Below are positions 12,312 to 20,790 of a DNA stretch of 64,000 bases, piece by piece. Every line of letters starts with the position of its first letter. Positions within the stretch are counted from its first letter, which is position 1. The notes below the pieces were generated by a model. The model had not been told where the DNA came from. It made no database searches and saw only the letters and a list, made by a program, of their open reading frames with translations. The stretch spans positions 444,001 to 508,000 of the forward strand of contig CM075190.1 in the NCBI GenBank assembly GCA_037577475.1, given 5' to 3'. Both the position numbers and the translations under genes were made by a program. The stretch comes from Chaunax sp. Z400. Taxonomy: Eukaryota > Chordata > Actinopteri > Lophiiformes > Chaunacidae.

Positions 12312-13002
12312 CAGTACCAGTCAAAAGTTTGGACACACCTTCTCATTCAATGGTTTTTATTTATTTTAATTATTTTCTACATTGTAGATTAATACTGAAG
12401 ACATCGAAACTATGAAAGAACACATATGGAATTATGTAGTAAACAAAAAAGTGTTAAATAAGTCAGAATATGTTTTATATTTTAGATTCTTCAAAGTAGC
12501 CTCCTTTTGCTTTGATGACAGCTTTGCACACTCTTGGCATTCTCTCAGTCAGCTTCATGAGGTCGTCTCCTGGAATGGTTTTGAATTAACAGGTGTGCCT
12601 TGTCAAGAGTCAATTTGTGGAATTACTTGCCTTCTTAATGTGTTTGAGACCATCAGTTGTGTTGTGCAGAGGTAGGGTTAGTACACAGTGGATAGCCCTA
12701 TTTGACTACTGTTGTAATCCATATTATGGCAAGTTCCATTCCAGGAGACGACCTCATGAAGCTGACTGAGAGAATGCCAAGAGTGTGCAAAGCTGTCATC
12801 AAAGCAAAAGGAGGCTACTTTGAAGAATCTAAAATATAAAACATATTCTGACTTATTTAACACTTTTTTGTTTACTACATAATTCCATATGTGTTCTTTC
12901 ATAGTTTCGATGTCTTCAGTATTAATCTACAATGTAGAAAATAATTAAAATAAATAAAAACCATTGAATGAGAAGGTGTGTCCAAACTTTTGACTGGTAC
13001 TG
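12312..13002 (+). mobile_element. Fold-back, non-autonomous Tc1-type element
   Basis: Begins CAGTACCAGTCAAAAGTTTG and ends with its complement, flanked by TA at 12310-12311 and 13003-13004, the Tc1/mariner target duplication. The inverted repeats are 12312-12578 and 12736-13002, both 267 bases, without indel. The unpaired middle (12579-12735) continues the left-end Tc1 leader (AACAGGTGTGCCTTGT, GATAGCCCTATTTG). The element is therefore the Tc1 5' region followed by an inverted copy of its first 267 bases. No transposase reading frame remains, so movement would need an enzyme in trans. The terminal sequence is one I recognise as widespread in fish genomes. Confidence 0.93.
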
Positions 13003-13069
13003 TACATATATATATTGTTCATAACTGACTGACTAAGTAATTTCCATTGGAATATTATGCAAAGGCAAG

Positions 13070-13260
13070 GACACATTTTGTATTGTTCACTTATACTACT
13101 GTATTTTGGATACTGCACAGAGGTGTGGGTTAACACATGAAGGTTTAGTATTTGTCATGTAGAAGTGTTACAGAAAAGAGCAATAACAATTATAAACAAA
13201 GTGAATATCAAAGAGCATACCAGCAGGCTGTTTATAAATTGCTAGAAATAGGTTGACCTG
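13070..13260 (+). pseudogene. Decayed LINE fragment (end of reverse-transcriptase region)
   Basis: A broken plus-strand reading gives VLQKRAITIINKV and, after a small gap, EHTSRLFIN, the pattern found just after the reverse-transcriptase domain of fish non-LTR elements (leucine, QKRAIRI, then a basic stretch). Several stops interrupt it and it is only about 190 bases long. It lies inside the presumed first intron of copy 2. Confidence 0.5.
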
Positions 13261-13608
13261 AAGGAAATTTAATTTCAAAAGTCCGTACACGCGTAAAACA
13301 TGAAAGCAGATGTGTATTTTTAAAAAGTACTGTCTGTTCATGAGCGCAAATCCCGCTCTTCAAGCAGTGCATGCAAATGAATGACTGCACACCGGCATAT
13401 CGGCCGCTTCAAATATTAAAAGTTCAAATGTTATTTGGTAAATTGGTTCAAATATGATTTGTTAAACTGATACTGTAATGCGCTAGGTAGCTAGCTAGGT
13501 AACCGTGTCATTACTATTACTGGCTCCGTACTCCGTACTTTCATTTGCCTCGTAGCAAGTACAACACAGCCGACAGACACATTGAATGAGACACAGAACA
13601 GTACTTAC
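13261..13608. other. Noncoding interval
   Basis: No gene, repeat array or clear regulatory word seen in this AT-rich stretch, apart from a GCTAGGTAGCTAGCTAGGTA run near 13480-13500. It would be the 5' part of the presumed first intron of copy 2. Confidence 0.5.
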
Positions 13609-13960
13609 ATAACTCGACGACAGAAATGTCTGCGAAAAAGTTGTGGAAATAAAAGTCCTTCTCTCTCAAGCAAGCGCAGCTGAGACCACTGAGGAGAAAC
13701 GGCTTCAATCAGGTTCAAATTCAAAGCTGAGTTGGGGGGGCGGGGGCCCGGAAAGCCAGCCAATCAGAAGTCGTCGGAGCAAGTTAGGCCATCCAGTCAG
13801 AGACAGCGTGTGTTAGGGCAGCCAATCCAGTCAGGGAGCTCGATTACATTGATCTTTGTGGAACGCTACAAGGGGGCTGGGCTTAGAAGTTAGGGAGAGT
13901 CAGAGAACATCGAGACACGGGCGGGGCGGGGCGGGGCGGGGGCGGGGCGGGAATCTTCAC
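13609..13960 (-). promoter_or_regulatory. Candidate promoter and untranslated exon 1 of gene A copy 2
   Basis: On the minus strand a strong donor (TTAT|GTAAGTAC) closes an untranslated exon at 13609, in the right place to splice to the acceptor before the ATG exon at 11827. Upstream of it are two plus-strand CCAAT words (near 13772 and 13823) and a run of GC boxes (GGGCGGGGCGGGGCGGGG, 13920-13955). No TATA word was found, which fits a GC-box/CCAAT promoter. The joining of this exon to exon 1 of the coding part is inference from position and strand. Confidence 0.5.
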
Positions 13961-14180
13961 TGTCCGCCCCGGCGGCCGCCGGCCGCGCGACGGCGGCGGA
14001 TCCGGCGTCGCTCCGACGGTACACCACTTTGTAGAAACGTCCGTCCCGTCCCGCGACGGCGAGGCGCCTTCTCCGTCTCGAACGGGACGCCCGGCCTCGA
14101 AAGCGGAACGCACCTGGCTTCTGCGCATCGGAAATGACCCCGCCGGAGCTCTGGAGTCGCCGGAGAGGCGTACCGGGATA
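13900..14180. promoter_or_regulatory. CpG-rich island
   Basis: The most CpG-dense stretch of the window by eye (GGCGGCCGCCGGCCGCGCGACGG and similar), standing out from AT-rich surroundings. It overlaps the GC boxes and could act in both directions. Long reading frames here are Arg/Pro-rich products of composition. Confidence 0.6.
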
Positions 14181-14251
14181 TGCAAAGTAGCCACGTGCTC
14201 TCGTTGTGCTCCCCTCCCTCACACCGCCGGCCGGCCGGATGGATGAAGAAC

Positions 14252-14274
14252 ACATACATACATACATACATACA
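14252..14274. repeat. CATA microsatellite
   Basis: About five CATA units directly after the CpG-rich island. Confidence 0.85.
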
Positions 14275-14352
14275 GACGAGTGGTCCCAACTCGTCTTATG
14301 TGCAAATACTTTCTTATTTTCCCTATAATATTATCAACTGTATATATTATTG

Positions 14353-14355
<3 letters not shown>

Positions 14356-14436
<81 letters not shown>
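14356..14436. repeat. (TA)n(GA)n microsatellite
   Basis: A TA run of about 26 bases joined to an AG run of about 50 bases. The bases from there to 14,640 hold a few CTTACTTTA-type words and nothing else recognisable. Confidence 0.95.
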
Positions 14437-14438
<2 letters not shown>

Positions 14439-14705
14439 CTACGATATGAGCACTGCCCTTCAAAGACTGATTGCCATTACTACCCCTGACATATCTGACT
14501 GAGAAGAATCAAGTTCCAACATAAAGTTTGGTATGTAGCATAAAGTATAAACTTACTTTACTATACTTACTTTAGTATAAACTTACTAGTGAGACGGAAG
14601 AACACACGGGTATGTTTAAAAACAAAAGACACTTTAATGGGACTTTCAACAAAGTATAAAACACACTTTAATATATATATATAAAAATAAATACATAAAT
14701 ACACA

Positions 14706-16180
14706 TCAATGCAAAGAAAAAATATAAATAAAGGATACAAAATACACAGATAAATAAATGATAAAAAAATAAACACACCAAACGATATAAAATACACAGA
14801 TAAATAAATGATAAAAAAATAAACACACCAAACGATATAAATGATAATAACTTTCAGTCTTTCCCCCCCCCCGTGCTTCCCTTTCCTGTCTCTTCCTTCT
14901 TTCCTCTCTCCTCTTTTTCTTTCTCCTCCTTCTCTCTGCCAGTCTGTGGTCCTTCCTTTTCACTCTCTCTGCTCTCCTCCTTGCCTTCCTCAGTTCTTTC
15001 TCCTGCCGGATTTTTTCTCTCCTCTTCTCCCTTCTCTTTACCCTTTCCTCTTTCCTCTTTTCCTTCCTCCTTTCCCGCAGGATCTTTCTCAACTCCCTCC
15101 TCCTGTTTCTCTGCCTCAGCCGGGTTCTTCTCCTCCGCTCCGCCTGCCTTCTCTTCTTCTCCCGCTCCCTCTCCTCTGCCTCATCTTCATCCTCCTCCCC
15201 CCTCCCGTCCGCCGCCGTCCTCGCCTCTTCCCTGACTCTGGACCTCTGCATGGCCAACCACAGATTGACAGGAATGCCGTGGTACAGGGCGCAGAAACGC
15301 CTGTTGTTAAAAATACTGTGGCCGAAGGCCTTCTGTGCCACGTGTCCGCATTTCTGACAGGCCATTGGTTTGTGCGGCCTGTGCTTGCTTGGGATGCCCT
15401 TTTTCAATCGCCACGCCGTTGTCCTGGGGACGTGGCCCGCCGCGTCACCCTGGGCCTCCAGCAGCCACTGCCCCAGGGTCTGCTCGCTGTCCGCCTGGCA
15501 GAAATACTGGCCCCAGTAGTAGCCGTGGCCGGTGTCGAGCGTCCTCGCCTGGCCGCAGATGCCACAGGGCTGTCCGGGAGGTGGCAGCGGGGCACCGCTT
15601 TGTGCCAGCTCCTCCAGGACTCTCCCGTCCTTCTCCTCCCTGTAGCGTCTCCTGTACAACGTACATCTTGCAGGCTTCTTCCTCCTCCTGTCAGCCTGCA
15701 GAGCAGCAGCAGCAGCAGCTTCGGCGGCGTCGGCGCCAGCTGAAGTCGAGGGGACGGCCAAGCGCAGCTCGGCAGACGAGTCTCAGAGGAGAACAACAGA
15801 GATGATGTGTCAATAAAATGAGTGTGACAGACAGTAAGAGGACTAATAAAGCATTCATCTCTATTTCCAACATGTGTGCATCAGAACACTTTCATACCTG
15901 TGCTCTCCTCCTCCTCCCCTTCCTCCGGCTGGTAATCTTCATCCCTTTGGTCGTCGCCCTCCTCGCCCTCCTCCTCCTCCTCCTCCACCCGCTCCACCAA
16001 TGTAGAGCTGAACACAAAGAATGAATGAATGAAAAAAATAAAAAACCTGAGTACTTTGAAACCGAGTCCAGGGAGACAGAGGATAAGAAGAACTTACAAT
16101 GATGCGAGAAATGACTCCAGGCCTGGAGCGACAGCAGGATCCTCCTGGGGATGCTCTGGACTCTTCTTCTCCTCAGCCAT
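14706..16180 (-). CDS. Gene B: acidic/basic protein with two C-x2-C-x9-H-x8-C zinc motifs
   Basis: Three exons with matching phases: 16098-16180, 15898-16007 and 14706-15781; 422 codons from ATG 16180, which follows an acceptor (TTTTTGCAG), so an untranslated exon probably precedes it. Residues 1-65 are acidic (runs of Glu). Then come an Ala-rich patch and two copies of one motif with identical spacing: C137, C140, H150, C159 and C206, C209, H219, C228, each with a GH pair and an aromatic before the last Cys. Residues 235-380 are an Arg/Lys/Glu coiled-coil-like basic tail, likely nuclear and nucleic-acid binding. The last 45 residues are read through an AT-rich 50-bp tandem duplication, so the natural end is uncertain. 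It lies 0.5 kb downstream of the gene A remnant on the same strand. Similar zinc motifs occur at the C-terminus of DUF6729-type fish proteins, as I recall. Function unknown; a partner of the transposase-like protein is inference. Confidence 0.7.
14741..14840. repeat. 50-bp tandem duplication in the gene B 3' region
   Basis: Two adjacent 50-base copies (14741-14790, 14791-14840) containing AATACACAGATAAATAAATG and CACACCAAACGATATAA. Fifty is not a multiple of three, so the C-terminal reading of gene B changes frame between copies; this suggests the segment is 3' untranslated or recently altered. Confidence 0.95.
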
Positions 16181-16335
16181 AGTTCTGCAAAAATCAAACA
16201 AAATCAAAGTGAGAGTAGTTTGAAGCAGGCAGCACAGTGGACTCCAGATAGACTGAATGAAAGAAGGACTCGCCTCAATCACGGTTTGCAGTGCACTGTT
16301 CTGAAACACCTGTGAAAGGTGTGCTCTTGAAAGAC

Positions 16336-16347
16336 CGTCTTATAATC
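16336..16347 (-). promoter_or_regulatory. Possible TATA-type element upstream of gene B
   Basis: On the minus strand GGGATTATAAGACGG lies about 160 bases upstream of the gene B ATG. It is the only TATA-like word between the end of gene A and gene B. Position only; weak. Confidence 0.25.
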
Positions 16348-16682
16348 CCTGTGGGAGGTGTCTCGGCCAATCACTGGCCTCTTTGGCATTCTCACCTCTT
16401 CAGGAGTCGTTGCTGGGACGTTGTGGCAAAGCAGGGGGTGGGTGGGTAAGAACAAAAGGCAATCCTTACCATCGAAGCAGCCAGGAAATGTCCGTCTGTC
16501 TGACGTGTGAAAGATAAGAGTTGCCCTGCTGGGTTCGTTAAAAGCAAAACACCCAGGAAATGCCCTGTGTGAGATGAGAGAGACAGGAGGTCTGTAGGGC
16601 CTCTGTCTTTTGCAAGTGTTTTTGTGAAGTCAACATCAATGACCTGGCAGCTCCATTGCCACCTCCAAGTACTGTTGTGTTT
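16348..16682. other. Spacer between genes A and B
   Basis: Unique-looking sequence between the gene A stop codon and the presumed gene B start region. No reading frame or repeat recognised. Confidence 0.5.
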
Positions 16683-17552
16683 TTATCTTGTTTTAAATTT
16701 TTTTGTCCTGGGAGGTGACTGTGCAGGAGTGGCGGCGCTGCTGGTGCTGGTGCTGATGCTGGCGGCGGTTTCAGCTGGCAGCTTTCTCCACAGGGCTGCT
16801 ATTCTAGCTACCAGCACCTCTGACACGAAGTTTGTGAGGCGCAGCTCCAACAATGCTTCGGCCAGACGGACCACATGCTGGTACCCGGGTTGACCGTCTG
16901 GTCCGGGCACGTCCTGCAAACATACATGATGGTTTCAATGTCACACTTCACTCACTCTCACTTCACACTCTCACTACAGCTGCAGCTCCAAAACTCTGAG
17001 GTGAGTCAAGCTTCCTTACCTCTTCCTCCGCCTCCCCCACCGTGCCCGCCTGGGACGTCGAGGCTACAGCGTGGTCAGGATCCTGAAGCTCGACCATGTC
17101 CCTGCAGAACCTCAGGTCGCCCTCCAGCAACCCCTCGTCTTCCTCCTCCTGCTGGCTCAGCTCCTCCTCCTCCGGGTCATCTGGAATGTCCGGATCCAGG
17201 TTCTGCTGCAGCACAGCGCCCGTCTGGGAGTAGAGGTACTCCACCCCGATGAGTTCCCCTGAGAAGACACAGGCATGGTTAATTGTGTCGTCACCCTCAA
17301 AAGTCTGTCCTGCGTGTCAGACTGCTGCAGACAGCTCACCTGTGTACTCCCGGGGCTGGCAGTAGGTCTCCACCATGTGCTCCCTGTAGAATTTCTGGCT
17401 CAGCCGGTTGAGCACAAAGTTCATACGGTCACTGTACAACAGCAGCACCGTCCTCGACGCCCCCTCCACTGAAGGCCTGGCCCGGTTTTCATTCCACCGC
17501 GCCAGTCCTTCCAGCAGGTACAGCTGGAAGTGAAGGTGGCTGGCAGATGTGC
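16683..17552 (-). pseudogene. C-terminal half of a DUF6729-type transposase-like gene (unit 3 gene A)
   Basis: Three in-phase exons: 17340-17552 (begins with TSASHLHFQLYLLEGLARWNE), 17020-17258 (GELIGVEYLYSQTG, then Glu/Asp-rich) and 16683-16913 (Leu-rich LAEALLELRL, ends at a TAA after a basic KKFK stretch). In the fish family this region directly follows the sequence where copies 1 and 2 stop, so it supplies the missing half. It has good acceptors and donors throughout. The upstream exons are not where they should be. The first exon here needs a preceding exon ending with one extra base, whereas the only exon candidate upstream (17718-17777) ends in phase 0. A relic of the exon 5/6 intron lies just upstream beside a CA repeat. 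I therefore read it as the remains of an internally deleted gene. Family assignment is from memory of conserved words. Confidence 0.65.
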
Positions 17553-17583
17553 CTGCGAGCCAAGAGAGGAAGAGGGACAGTTT

Positions 17584-17585
<2 letters not shown>

Positions 17586-17627
<42 letters not shown>
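17586..17627. repeat. (CA)n microsatellite at a deletion junction
   Basis: About 21 CA units. To its right lies the gene A exon 5/6 intron relic; to its left lies the exon beginning TSASHL. In an intact gene several exons would separate the two. Confidence 0.95.
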
Positions 17628-17628
<1 letters not shown>

Positions 17629-17720
17629 ACAACCTGAATGTGTAGTGAAAAGGTCAATCATGTAATTGAATGAATAAGTAAATAAATAAATACACAAGCC
17701 TTCTTATTTCTGCTTACTTG
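17628..17720 (-). pseudogene. Relic of the exon 5/6 intron of gene A
   Basis: GACAACCTGAATGTGTAGTG through AAATACACAAGCCTTCTTATTTCTGCTTACTTGTA matches the whole intron between exons 5 and 6 in copy 2 (10,054-10,158) and copy 1, with a dozen or so changes and small gaps. It includes both splice borders. So a third, older copy of the gene A middle region once stood here. Confidence 0.75.
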
Positions 17721-18950
17721 TAAGTAAGGATCTGGCTCCCACTGGACCAGCCATGTCTCCAGCTCAGCGTGAGGAACCTGTGGTGAAAGGAATAGGAATT
17801 CAACACATTTTTCTCTGTATTAACTACAGCTGTGAAATATGACCCAAATATCCTGATAAAGAAACATATATGGATCAGATTCTGACTCCCAAAAAACATC
17901 CACACAGCAGACGTAGCCCCTCGTTTAGATATGAGCGCCTTGTTTTGTCTTAGCTGGTTGGAGTCCTCCTGTTAGGGATGACGCCGCTCTGTGTCATGTT
18001 CACTCTCCATGGTTTTTTTACTGTTTAGATTGTGAACAACAACACAACAAAATAAAGAACAGAGCTTAATATGAAGCAACATTTTTGAATGGTCACACTA
18101 CAGTTATTGTCATATCACACAGTGGTTTGTCCTTGTCACAGCATGGTATATGAAGATATCATTTTATATTTTCTGTTTAGTGCTTTAAGCCGTTTTTTTT
18201 CTGTCTGTTTATCATTTCAGGGGCACTTGTGCAAAAATAGTTTTGTCAGTCATTATTTAAACTCCATACTCCAGTTAGAACGTAAATTCAGCTTAAGTTT
18301 GAGCTCAAATGCTTAAGTAAAAGTACTGATTCTCCAGTTCAGGGTTCTGCGGACTGAGTCGCACTTCACCGAACTTTAATAACAATAAACAGGTGACTAG
18401 ATCGAGATCTCTGTGCAGCAGCAGCAGCTAGTCCTCACCTACGTCCACAGCCACTCTTTACTTGCAGTGGTTCATTGACTGCAGGTCACTTTTGCTGTAA
18501 ACAGCTCATTCTGAACAGGCATGTTTAGAATAGGCACTGCACTAGTACTGTATTTGTAAATTGATGTGAGCGTCTGTACACAGCAACAGGGAAAACTGCT
18601 AAAGTTTTTACCCTCACCTTATAATTCTAACTCCATTTGGGACCGTTCAGACAAACATGGAGCTGGACATGTTTTCCTACCTGGAGTCGGTCCAGAGAGG
18701 GGACCCAGCCCAGCAGCCTACGTGCCCTAAAGAACCCATCCAGGTCCACGCTCTTAGGGTGCAGGCTGCGGCCGTCTTCCAAGTGGTTGCGGAGGTTGTG
18801 GAACTGCGTCTGGGTCAGAGCTGAGGTCGGACCCAGGATCATCTCGTGCCAGGAAGGAGGCAGTCCCACGTCAACCCTCACTCCACACAGGCTGAGGAGG
18901 ATGGCCATCTGGATAAGGCCCTCCATGAAGTATTTCTTCAGGTACTGCAT
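17718..18950 (-). CDS. Unrecognised gene, two exons (partial)
   Basis: Exon 18681-18950 opens with ATG at 18950 (an in-frame TGA lies about 30 bases upstream of it) and codes 90 residues: LKKYFMEGLIQMAILLSLCG, then GLPPSWHEMILGPTSALTQ and DLDGFFRARRLLGW. It ends CTCCAG|GTAGG. The exon 17718-17777 (after CACCACAG) continues in phase 0 with 20 residues, VPHAELETWLVQWEPDPYLQ, and ends CAA|GTAAGC. I do not recognise the family. The second exon's donor coincides with the donor of the gene A relic, so the second exon may be a chimera of two sources. No in-phase third exon was found, and the gene may be cut short. A TATA/CRE promoter at 20.75 kb on the same strand could drive it through an untranslated exon. 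Confidence 0.45.
17778..18680 (-). other. Intron of the unrecognised gene
   Basis: AT-rich sequence with no coding signal. Near 18310-18330 it has CTTAAGTAAAAGTACT, a word also found in the interspersed repeat at 19,990-20,320. Confidence 0.45.
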
Positions 18951-19980
18951 GGCCTTCGATGTGTCAGACGTCGTACTTAAGGTCCACGGCTCAGTTCAGT
19001 CACCAGCACAATGAATGTCTCCTCTGTCCGAGTGTCTCTGGACAAAGTTTGAAGTCCCTAGAGGCTGAGGACAAGGCACTACACACTTCTAGCCAACTGC
19101 TCTGTTAGAGCTGCTCAATGTCCAGGTGTGGAAGGTGCTGGTTTTTACTTTCCCATTCTTACAGGCTCATCAAAAACCAGTTGCTGTTCATGGAAACTGT
19201 TCTTCCTGTGAATTAAGAGACATCTTAGTTCAGAGCAGAGGACACTGCACAGACCAACTATTACAGTGACTTGTTACTTACTTACTTACAATACGACTAC
19301 TTCTTCTACTAGTACTAGTCCATTTACTACTACTTATACAGCACCGTAACATTTCCAGCACTGCACTAGTGATGATGGTAATAATGGCACCACAGTTATT
19401 CACACTGATCTGAACTTGTCAGTATGTCCTGGCCTGCAGTGCTGCAGCAGTTGAGAGGTGTGAGACTTTGTGTGGGGAGATAAGGACAACGGAGCCAGCC
19501 GCCGCCACCATTCTCAGTAACTTCGACCTACTTGTAGAAAGAGTTTGGTAACCACCTGTCTGTCCCACACCGCCTCACTGCAGCCACATGATGGAACTGC
19601 CAGTGTTAGCCTGGAAAAGCCTCTCCATGTCTCCTCCCTTCTCTTCAGACACTGGGTTCACTTTTCATTCTGTGGTAACCTGTTTACAGAAACCACAGAG
19701 GAACAGCTGATTATAACTGGAGTTTCAAAACCTCTCAGCACCACCTTAAGACCCAGGGATATAAACTATAAATATATATAATATATGATATAATGATATA
19801 TAGTTATAGTTCAGTGTAAACACTGAGACCATCAAATCTTAACATTTGAATGTGTTTATTATTTATAATGATTTTGTCCTCTTACTTTTTGTGTATTATT
19901 TTGTACTTTCTTCCTGTCAGTGTTACTAAGGTTCAGGATAAATTGTTATTTAGTGGTGAAGACTTATCTGTGGCTGATGG
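18951..19980. other. Noncoding interval (probably intron 1 of the unrecognised gene)
   Basis: No reading frame with coding character. A run of TACTACT-type words (19,265-19,345) and a TATATAATATATGATATA patch near 19,775 are the only low-complexity features seen. Confidence 0.5.
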
Positions 19981-19984
19981 GCTG

Positions 19985-20345
19985 CTTCTGGTATTTTATC
20001 ACTCGAAGTTCTTAAGTATTTGTAGCAGAAAGTACTTACAGTATCAAAGTAAAAGTACTTTGAATGCACAGAAACGGCCTGTGTACATGTTGTTACTGCT
20101 ACATTAATGTGTATAGTATTTTTTTATTGTTGTATTTGTTGGTGATTTTGTTAATTTGAACTATTTTACATTCTGCAATTACTGCAAGTAGTCGAGGCTA
20201 ATTAAAGCTGTCAGATAAAAGTAGTGAAGTACGAGTACAATATTTCATTTTCATTTGTAATAGAGCAGAAGTTGCATGAAATTAAAGCACTCAAGTAAAG
20301 TATCTCATGCTCAATAAGTACAACAGTGAACGAACATGCCTTGTT
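19985..20345. repeat. Probable old interspersed repeat rich in AAGTAAAAGTACT words
   Basis: GTATCAAAGTAAAAGTACTT, AGTAGTGAAGTACGAGTACA and CACTCAAGTAAAGTATCTCA follow one another. Strings of this kind are typical of a degenerate non-autonomous DNA transposon family common in percomorph fish. I could not find its ends, so the class is a guess. Confidence 0.45.
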
Positions 20346-20458
20346 AGGCCAATACAAGTACACCAGTACTGTAATGATCTATAGTAGTACTGTTATTACT
20401 ACTGTTCTGAAAATGAAAGGAATCTAAAAGTAGATCAGCTGGAGAACAGGTTACACAA

Positions 20459-20466
20459 TGACGTCA
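20459..20466. promoter_or_regulatory. Second CRE palindrome TGACGTCA
   Basis: A full CREB/ATF site lies about 200 bases downstream (minus-strand sense) of the first exon, in the intron. Confidence 0.4.
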
Positions 20467-20669
20467 TCACTGGTAGATATTACAGTGAAGGCTGCATTTG
20501 GAACAGTTAAGCTTCAGAAATGTCAACCCAACATATAAAGAACAAATAGAGCTCCAGTCACAGGAAAACAACACGGACTGTTAGATTACAGGATCATAGA
20601 GGTTCCACCGGCTCTGAGCTGAAGCCACTTTTTAAGAAGAACACAGTCATGTTCTAAAATGTGTCTTAC

Positions 20670-20790
20670 CAGTGTTCACTGCGTTCAGCTGCGTGGCAGC
20701 AGTCTCTCTGCGGTCACGCTGTCTCGGTTCTGCTCTAACCGGGAGGGACGGGACCTTTATAAAGCAGCACCCAGTGATGACGTCAATAAC
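20670..20790 (-). promoter_or_regulatory. TATA/CRE promoter with a short untranslated first exon
   Basis: On the minus strand, in order: a full CRE (TGACGTCA, 20778-20785), a TATA box (CTTTATAAAGG, 20754-20764) 13 bases further on, about 85 bases of GC-richer leader, and a strong donor CTG|GTAAGAC closing the exon at 20670. The spacing is what a core promoter needs. No ATG-led frame continues across the donor, so the exon is probably untranslated. The nearest coding exon on the same strand is 18681-18950. Full CRE next to TATA would suggest cAMP/ATF-responsive control; this is inference from known site behaviour. Confidence 0.6.

Noticed and set aside
11969..12392. Overlapping Tyr/Ile/His-rich frames
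   Set aside because: Caused by the TA/CA microsatellite.
13856..14289. Arg/Pro-rich frames in the CpG-rich island, or an rRNA fragment
   Set aside because: All frames are open because of composition; no match to rRNA core sequence that I could recognise.
14841..15743. 300-codon plus-strand frame (Ser/Leu/Pro-rich)
   Set aside because: Antisense shadow of the gene B basic tail, which has splice sites and zinc motifs in its favour.
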